Assembly (NCBI GenBank): GCA_047634015.1 | Contig: JBLIDB010000138.1 | Span: 1-13,295, forward strand | DNA: 13,295 bases | Source of the DNA: JAJRXG01 sp047634015 | GTDB lineage: Bacteria > Bacteroidota > Bacteroidia > Chitinophagales > Saprospiraceae | Reading direction: 5' to 3' | Shown: piece after piece, positions 7,422 to 13,295 of the stretch | Layout of the letters: each line of letters starts with the position of its first letter | Numbering within the stretch: the stretch's first letter is position 1 | Program-made: the position numbers and the translations under genes | Notes under the pieces: model-generated | The model's input: the letters and a program-made list of their open reading frames with translations, nothing else | Databases searched by the model: none | Told to the model about the DNA's origin: nothing

Positions 7422-8210
7422 ATGAATATAAGCCCTCTTGCTATCATACATCCACAGGCACAATTAGGAGTTAATATTCGAATTGATCCATTTGCTACAG
7501 TAGATGCGGATGTGGTTATAGGAGATCGGACATGGATTCGTTCTCATGCTCATATCAACGATGGAACTACGATAGGGTCAGACTGCATCATCTATCAAGG
7601 AGCCATTATCGGTGGCGATAGTCAAGATAAAAAATATATTGGAGGCAACACGCGATTAATTGTTGGGAATCAAGTAACGATTAGAGAGTATTGCACACTG
7701 AATCGTTCTACATCGGAGGTAGGAATAACACGAATAGCCGATAAGTGCCTACTTATGGCATATGTACATATCGCTCATGACTGTCAGATAGGAGCGAATT
7801 CTATAATTGCAAATGCTGTAAATCTGGCAGGTCACGTCGTTTTAGATGAGTATGCTACAATAGGAGGAATGACTGCCATTCAACAGTACGTGAGAATAGG
7901 GAAACATGCATATGTCGGAGGGGGAACCCTTATTCGTAAGGATGTTCCGCCTTATGTGCGAGCGGCGAGGGAGCCAGTAGCATATATGGGAATCAATAAA
8001 GTCGGTTTAGAAAGAAGAGGGTTTAGCCAAGATAAGATCAAATCTCTTCAGGATCTTTATAGATATATTTTTGTGCATTCTAACAATGTCTCACAATCCA
8101 TGTTGTTACTGCAAAATCGATTTAAAGGTAACCCCTTTCGTGAAGAGATTATGAACTTCATTATAGAAAGTCCCAACGGTGTTATAAGGGGATATCGGAG
8201 TGAGGAATAG
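7422..8210 (+). CDS. lpxA: UDP-N-acetylglucosamine O-acyltransferase
   Basis: LpxA catalyses the first step of lipid A synthesis, moving a 3-hydroxyacyl chain from ACP to the 3-OH of UDP-GlcNAc. The 262-residue protein has the expected size. A left-handed beta-helix of hexapeptide repeats fills about residues 1-185 (IHPQAQLG, IGDRTWI, IGSDCIIYQGAIIGG) and an alpha-helical C-terminal domain follows. The catalytic histidine is His119 in YVHIAHDCQIG, with conserved His116 just before it. The GGDSQDKKY segment and the VPPYVRA turn are family landmarks. It is the last gene of the lipid A cluster; no convincing intrinsic terminator follows. Confidence 0.97.
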   Translation: MNISPLAIIHPQAQLGVNIRIDPFATVDADVVIGDRTWIRSHAHINDGTTIGSDCIIYQGAIIGGDSQDKKYIGGNTRLIVGNQVTIREYCTLNRSTSEVGITRIADKCLLMAYVHIAHDCQIGANSIIANAVNLAGHVVLDEYATIGGMTAIQQYVRIGKHAYVGGGTLIRKDVPPYVRAAREPVAYMGINKVGLERRGFSQDKIKSLQDLYRYIFVHSNNVSQSMLLLQNRFKGNPFREEIMNFIIESPNGVIRGYRSEE

Positions 8211-8266
8211 TATCCTTATTCAATTCGGGATAAGAAAATAACGATCGATCGACTAATCTTCCAGAT

Positions 8267-8285
8267 TATTCTATATTCTATATTC
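8267..8285. repeat. Short TATATTC tandem repeat in the gap after lpxA
   Basis: TATTC followed by two copies of TATATTC gives about 2.7 units of a 7-base repeat. It lies in the AT-rich stretch between lpxA and the decayed receptor gene. Function unknown; probably simple-sequence slippage. Confidence 0.45.
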
Positions 8286-8346
8286 TTTATTATGTCTTTA
8301 AGCAATCCGCAATTTTGTAGTTAGCAATCCTGCCGTACTCCTTAAG

Positions 8347-10755
8347 ATAAAAGTTTTATCCATTTTCTACTTGCTCTACTTTTCCTTTACAACGCTTTTA
8401 GCTCAGGGTGTTTCTATTTCTGCTGTATTGCAAGAGAAAGTAGTGGTGAGCCACTTCCTTTTGTAACGTGGCCCTCTATAATGATGGGTAGACACTCAAT
8501 AAAGTGGAAGATACAGATGAGAAAGGAGCTTTTACTTTCTCGAAAATGCCTCAGCTAATCTATCAATTAAAAGCTTCGTTTGTTGGGCTTTCTGATATTG
8601 TAAAACTTATTGAGCCGAAAGGCAAAAAGGAAATAGATTTGGGGATAATACAATTCGAATCGGTGGGGATCGAATTACATGAGGTGGTAGTCACAGCCAG
8701 TAGGGCCATCGTCGAGGCAAAGCGGACAGAACTGTATTCAATGTAGAAGGAACTATTAATAGCGTGGGTTCAGATGCTATTAACTTGCTTCGCAAGGCTC
8801 CAGGGGTTACTTGTTGGGAATAACGACATCGTATCTGTTCTTGGTCGATCAGGGGTTTTATTATATGTAGATGGAAAGCGATCGCCACTTACGGATGAAG
8901 ATCTTAATAATTGGCTCAGGACACTCACAGCAGAACAAATAGACCGAATCGATATTATCTCTATTCCAGGGGCTAAGTATGAAGCAGAAGGGAATGCAAG
9001 TATAATTGATATCAGACTAAAGAAATCAAATAATTCTGGAGCTATCAGCACCATAAGTGGCTCTTATAGTAAAGGGCGTCATGCAAGAGGATTTGTCAAT
9101 GCATCAGGAAATTTAAGAACAGAAAAATTCAATGCATTTGGTTCTGGTGGATATTTCAAAGGGCGGAATTATAATGTAGTAAATTTCAAGAGTATCCAGA
9201 AGGAATATCTCTAAGGGAATCAAATGATATATTATGGTCTGGTCAGGATTATGGATTCCACGGAGCGGTTGATTTCTATCTGAATGAAAATCATACAGTA
9301 GGAGTAGTAAGTTCAGGAAAGTATATGGGTGGGGATAATATACATTCTAATAGAATCGAAATTGGAACCGTAAGTAGTGGGATGATAGATAGTGTACTAA
9401 TAGCAAATAACACTGCGGATTTCGATCGCTCTCAGAATACTTATAATATAAATTATAGAGTCTCCCATGAGGATGCATCATTGCATGTTGACGTGGATTA
9501 TAGAGTATATCGAAATAATAATCAACGATATCAGTCGAATCAGTACTATGATGTTTCGGAAGAAGTGCAGTTAAGTAGTGTCGTGAATTGCTTTAATACG
9601 CCTTTCGATATTGATATTGCAACTTTCAAGTTAGATTATTAAAATTCTATTTTCCGAGACACTTTAGGAGCAGGGGTATAGTTGAGTAAGGTTATTTCGG
9701 AAAACACTTTTATATATAATAGTCTTTTCGCAGATCAGGTAATACGTAATGATCCAATGTCTAATGTTTTCAAATATGAAGAGAAAGTCATTGCAGCTTA
9801 TATTAGATATGCCGATACTTTTTCTAAGAAAGTGAAATATTCGTTAGGGATCCGTGCAGAGAAGAAGGATACTCAAGGGGATTTAAAGGCATTTGATGTA
9901 GCGTTAAATGAACCTCCAGTGGTTCTTGAATATCTGAGTTGATTTCCAAATGCAGGGTTGACTTGGCAAGTAGCTGAAAAATATTTACTATCTCTTAATT
10001 ACGGAAGAAGAATAAATGGAATTGATTATAATGTCCTCAATCCTTTTAATTTTCAATTATGTGAGAATTTATTTGAAAAGTGGAATCCATTTCTACGACC
10101 TGAAATTGTAAATAATATAGAACTTGGATACACTGTAAATTATCGATATAATTTCAAGTTAAGCTATAGTAAGACTTTGGATCAGATTACAAGGATCCTC
10201 GCACCTGATGATGTGGATATTAGAGTGAATTTTATAACGTTGGATAATCTTGCAAATCAAGAGGTATTTTGTTTCAATCTTAGTGTACCAATAGATATCA
10301 CTGAGAATTGGAATGTCACACATCTATAACCAAGCGGATTATGGGAATGGGGCCATCGTTGATATTAAGGCTTTCTCATATAACCTTTATCAGCAACATA
10401 CGATTACCCTGCCGGGAGGATTCAAAAGGAGGTTTCAGGATTCTTTTCTGGACCAAGAGTTTAGGGAGGAGTATTTAAATACAATACCAGTTGGAGTTTG
10501 AATTTTGGTCTTCAGAGGGAATCCATGAATGATCTGATTAATGTGAAACTGTCGATGAATGACGTTTTTGACCAATCTGGTTGGGGTGGTATTTCCGAGT
10601 TCAATGGCCTCTTTTCTGAAGGTGATGGCAACTGGGATAGTAGAAGAGGGAGTATTAGCGTATCCTATAATTTCGGCAACCAAAAGCTGAAGGGCCATAA
10701 CCGCAAGACTGGCCTCGAAGAGGAAGCAAGTAGAGCAGGAGAGGTGAATTCTTAA
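8347..10755 (+). pseudogene. Decayed outer-membrane beta-barrel receptor (TonB-receptor-like, OMP_b-brl_3 type)
   Basis: About 803 codons of a near full-length receptor can be rebuilt, but the gene cannot make it. Order: signal peptide (KVLSIFYLLYFSFTTLLAQG, whose start is ATA, not ATG); a carboxypeptidase-regulatory-like domain (SGEPLPFVTVALYNDG, VEDTDEKGAFTF); a plug (NLLRKAPGVT, GVLLYVDGKRSPL, IDRIDIISIPGAKYEAEG); and a barrel with YGRRINGIDYNVLNPF, NNIELGY, LYQQHTITLPGGF and a terminal SISVSYNFGNQK. Five in-frame stops lie at 8489, 9640, 9679, 9940 and 10462; the last is where GGV is normally preceded by Trp. Seven single-base frameshifts lie near 8440, 8469, 8724, 8812, 9191, 10324 and 10425. 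There is no large deletion and no insertion sequence. The substrate is unknown. Open pieces inside it should not be annotated as separate genes. Confidence 0.94.
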
Positions 10756-10880
10756 TCTTGAGTCCTATAAATTATGTTCGGCTTCACTCTTGTATTAATA
10801 ATCTCCACAAAGAGTACCACTGAATTAATCTAATGGAAATGACATTCATACTTCTGATAGTGATTACCATCCAAGCATAG

Positions 10881-10888
10881 TATCTTTG
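10881..10888 (+). promoter_or_regulatory. Possible -7 element immediately before the porin gene
   Basis: TATCTTTG, the same octamer found before lpxC-fabZ, matches TAnnTTTG and ends six bases before the porin ATG. If used, the transcript would be nearly leaderless. No TTTG -33 element is seen at normal spacing, so the call is weak. Confidence 0.25.
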
Positions 10889-10894
10889 CTTATC

Positions 10895-12766
10895 ATGTGG
10901 AGGTCGAGTGTAGTATTTTTTCTTTTGGTTTTGAGTGCTTTGCCAAATCTGGTGGCGCAGTCAGGTAGACCTGACTTTACTAGGGCCGGAGGGGGGATGC
11001 CAGAGGAAGCTATGGAAGAGGAACAAGATACGGTGCAGAAACCTCCATTGGAATTTAAGTATACGCTTCTTAGTAATCTTTACAAAGAATATACAGACAT
11101 GGATACGTCACTAAACAGGGCGCATCTTACAGATCCGTATTATGAAGAAACCTTTATAGGTGGCACCATTGGGCCGGACTTGTCAGCTGGATATAATTTC
11201 AGATATGAAGGTCCAATCGAAGGCCTAAGGCTCGGTCAAGAAGTACATCCTCTGTTGAGCAATTTATCAGAGTCAAGATTTGTTCAAACAAATAGACCGT
11301 ATTTCGTGGTGAGTTATGGAACGGCACAAACAGTGCAGGCGAACGCAATTCAGGCTATTAAGGGAGATGATTTTAGTATGAAGTTCTATAAATCATTTGC
11401 CCAAAATATAGTTCTCAATTTTTCCTATCAGAGCCACACAGATAAAAGGGTAACCGAGGATCAAGATGTAAGCTTTAAGCAGCTTACGCTAAATCTATTG
11501 CAAAAGAACAAGTCTGGTAATAGGACATCTTATTTGATCTATGATAATCCAAGATATTCTGATAACTACTTGGATGCGAGCGCCGCTATCAATGGAAATA
11601 TCGAGAACGCCAGAAGAAAGTTGGTTTTTGGGAATAGCATTATTTTTCGGGATTCTACAAATATGAATGGTGTTGTCCCGCGATGGGATAGTCAATTAGA
11701 ATTGGGTAAGGAGGCTTATAGACTCACTGATGATGGAATTCAAACTCAAGAATTAGCATTATATCCATATGAATTTGATACTCTGAATCTAAGCGCAATT
11801 GCCTTCAAGAATGAGATCAACACGCTGACCCTCAGTAACAGTTATCATACTGGATTTAAAGGAGGTGAAGCGATGGTAGGAATTGATATCAGTCGTTTTT
11901 CTTGGACCGGCTTGGATACTCTTGGTACTTCATTGTATCCTATTACAGTTAGCGGAAGCTATTCTAAAAAGACAAGTCCATACTTGAGTTTTGACGTAAA
12001 AGGGAGGATCGGGATTGTTGAGGCGAGCGGAGATATGGGAATAGAAGGACAGGTGAATTATATACTGGGAAAATATAGAATTGAAACATCCCTAGTAGCT
12101 GAGAGATTGTTACCCAGATTATCACAGAGAGGTATATTTCTAAATGATATATCCGCTCAAGTATTCACAAATACCTTCGATCCATCCGCCCACATCGGAA
12201 TTTCGGCGAGATTAGAAATCCCAAACTTAAAAAGTACGGTGGAAGTCAGATTAGATAATTATCAGGATCTAATACTTCCGAATTTGGCGGGACAGTTCGA
12301 ACAAGAAAATCAATCTACCAGAATCATAGCGTTCGAAGCTCAAACTCAGATTAGTTTAGGCCCATTTTTCACGGAGCATCGATTCATCTTTCAAAATATT
12401 GATAATTCAAAGCTGTTAAGGCCAGAATTGCAATATTATGGCAAACTCTTCTTGGAACTGAATCTTTTCAAAAAGAAGATGAAATCCCAATGGGGAGTAG
12501 ACGTTTATTTTACTCCATCCTTTGAGATACCCACTTTCTGGCCCGTTTTAGGTGCTTTCGGTTATAGCACATCTCCACAAAACAGTGGGCAAATCTTAAT
12601 CGTTAATCCCTACCTCAATCTTCAGGTAGATAAGTTCTCTTTCTTCGTTAAGACCTCTAATGTGCTGGATCTCATTCCTACTGCCAGAGATCAAAATTGG
12701 GTAGCAGGTTACCCATTCACGGGAAATAGAGTGAGATTTGGTTTACGCTGGAGATTACTTGATTAA
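10895..12766 (+). CDS. Putative outer-membrane porin (Porin_10-like)
   Basis: The 623-residue protein starts with a signal peptide (hydrophobic core VVFFLLVLSALPNLVA, cleavage likely before QSG). A short acidic linker rich in E, D and P follows (about residues 30-48). The rest is a long run of alternating amphipathic strands with many aromatics, consistent with a large beta-barrel. The strand pattern (TNRPYFVVSYGTAQ near the front, AGYPFTGNRVRFGLRWRLL at the end) resembles the Bacteroidota 'putative porin' family. Those proteins are predicted outer-membrane channels of unknown substrate. I chose the ATG at 10895 because a TTG three codons earlier adds nothing. It lies 139 bases after the dead receptor gene and converges on fabI. 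Barrel nature is well supported; the family name less so. Confidence 0.82.
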   Translation: MWRSSVVFFLLVLSALPNLVAQSGRPDFTRAGGGMPEEAMEEEQDTVQKPPLEFKYTLLSNLYKEYTDMDTSLNRAHLTDPYYEETFIGGTIGPDLSAGYNFRYEGPIEGLRLGQEVHPLLSNLSESRFVQTNRPYFVVSYGTAQTVQANAIQAIKGDDFSMKFYKSFAQNIVLNFSYQSHTDKRVTEDQDVSFKQLTLNLLQKNKSGNRTSYLIYDNPRYSDNYLDASAAINGNIENARRKLVFGNSIIFRDSTNMNGVVPRWDSQLELGKEAYRLTDDGIQTQELALYPYEFDTLNLSAIAFKNEINTLTLSNSYHTGFKGGEAMVGIDISRFSWTGLDTLGTSLYPITVSGSYSKKTSPYLSFDVKGRIGIVEASGDMGIEGQVNYILGKYRIETSLVAERLLPRLSQRGIFLNDISAQVFTNTFDPSAHIGISARLEIPNLKSTVEVRLDNYQDLILPNLAGQFEQENQSTRIIAFEAQTQISLGPFFTEHRFIFQNIDNSKLLRPELQYYGKLFLELNLFKKKMKSQWGVDVYFTPSFEIPTFWPVLGAFGYSTSPQNSGQILIVNPYLNLQVDKFSFFVKTSNVLDLIPTARDQNWVAGYPFTGNRVRFGLRWRLLD

Positions 12767-12834
12767 CCAAGTAATAAATAGCATCCGCACTTTCAGGAAG
12801 CTCAAAAGAAAAATTAAATAATAACTCGAAAACG

Positions 12835-13295
12835 TTACTCCAACGCTTTTGAATTAATTCCCATATTGCTAAATCCTCCATCATGGAATAGATTCTGCAT
12901 CGTTACCATCCGAGTGTAATCAGAGAACAAAGTCACACAATAATCCGCACATGCTTCTGCAGAGGCATTGCCAAGGGGCGCCATCTTATCTGCGAAGCTG
13001 TAAAAACCATCAAATCCTTTCACACCACTTCCTGCGGTTGTAATTGTTGGAGATTGTGAGATGGTATTGACACGTACTTTATTTTTGATACCATAGTGGT
13101 ATCCAAAACTTCGAGCAAATGATTCCAGTAATGCCTTAGATTCCGCCATTTCGTTGTATTCAGGAAATGTACGCTGCGCAGCCATGTACGTCAAAGCAAC
13201 TATAGAACCCCAATCGGACATGGCCTCCATTTTGTAAGCTACTTGCATCACACGATGGAAAGACATCGCTGATATGTCGAATGTCTTCTTCATCC
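12835..13295 (-). CDS. fabI: Enoyl-[acyl-carrier-protein] reductase (NADH), C-terminal part
   Basis: FabI reduces trans-2-enoyl-ACP at the end of each fatty-acid elongation cycle. The gene runs off the right edge, so the N-terminal NADH-binding part is missing; the last 153 codons are present and the frame is open to the edge. The catalytic signature Y-x6-K is visible (EYNEMAESK, with the active-site Tyr and Lys), as is the preceding conserved tyrosine in LTYMAAQR. The stretches VNTISQSPTITTAGSGVKGF and MVTMQNLFHDGGFSNMG match the divergent FabI of Bacteroidota. The methionine at 13293 is internal, not the start. It converges with the porin gene across 68 bases in which I see no clear terminator hairpin. 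Confidence 0.96.
   Translation of the reverse strand, partial: MKKTFDISAMSFHRVMQVAYKMEAMSDWGSIVALTYMAAQRTFPEYNEMAESKALLESFARSFGYHYGIKNKVRVNTISQSPTITTAGSGVKGFDGFYSFADKMAPLGNASAEACADYCVTLFSDYTRMVTMQNLFHDGGFSNMGINSKALE

Noticed and set aside
8215..8234. Terminator after lpxA
   Set aside because: CTTATTC pairs with GGATAAG (one T-G pair) around a 6-base loop, but no T run follows on either strand and the stem is weak.
8504..10755. Seven separate small genes in the region between lpxA and the porin
   Set aside because: Their peptides join end to end into one receptor once single-base shifts and stops are allowed for, so they are pieces of one pseudogene. The tail of the piece ending at 10501 is out of the true frame.
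12767..12834. Bidirectional terminator between the porin and fabI
   Set aside because: The convergent 68-base gap is A-rich but contains no stem of useful length next to a T run.
1..13295. tRNA, rRNA, CRISPR array, insertion sequence or prophage genes
   Set aside because: No cloverleaf, regularly spaced repeat, transposase or phage-like coding sequence could be seen by reading; a dedicated RNA search was not possible here.

Overview
The window looks like a chromosomal segment of a Bacteroidota (Bacteroidetes) bacterium. Three things support this: a type IX secretion (Por secretion) C-terminal sorting domain at the left edge, the LpxC-FabZ fusion typical of this phylum, and outer-membrane proteins of the OMP_b-brl_3 and Porin_10 kinds. 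Shine-Dalgarno-like sites are weak or absent before the starts, as is usual there. The sequence is moderately AT-rich and I cannot place it below phylum.

Layout. Positions 1-261 are the 3' end of a secreted-protein gene, followed by a strong intrinsic terminator (321-353). Positions 397-854 hold an eroded minus-strand coding remnant. A minus-strand operon then reads, in transcription order, hemC (4773-3886), a DnaQ-fold exonuclease-like gene (3882-3295), hemD (3295-2597) and recN (2555-897). It is packed tightly: 3 nt separate hemC from the exonuclease-like gene, and 1 nt of overlap joins that gene to hemD. Divergently, lpxD (4876-5901), lpxC-fabZ (6013-7410) and lpxA (7422-8210) form a plus-strand lipid A operon. 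Next is a full-length but clearly dead outer-membrane beta-barrel receptor gene (8347-10755), then an intact putative porin (10895-12766). The window ends inside a convergent fabI (12835-13295, minus).

How the genes work together. LpxA adds the first hydroxyacyl chain to UDP-GlcNAc, LpxC deacetylates the product, and LpxD adds the second acyl chain. The FabZ half of the fusion dehydrates 3-hydroxyacyl-ACP, the same pool LpxA and LpxD draw on, so it sits at the branch between membrane phospholipid and lipid A. FabI completes the elongation cycle for the phospholipid side. HemC and HemD are consecutive steps of tetrapyrrole synthesis; RecN is a DNA-break repair SMC-like ATPase.

Most of the window is ordinary housekeeping content, and I see no convincing new multi-gene system. 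The points worth a second look are the exonuclease-like protein inside the heme operon, which has lost most of its catalytic residues, and two decayed genes lying among intact ones. The larger can be reconstructed almost codon by codon; the smaller is an unidentified remnant directly after recN.
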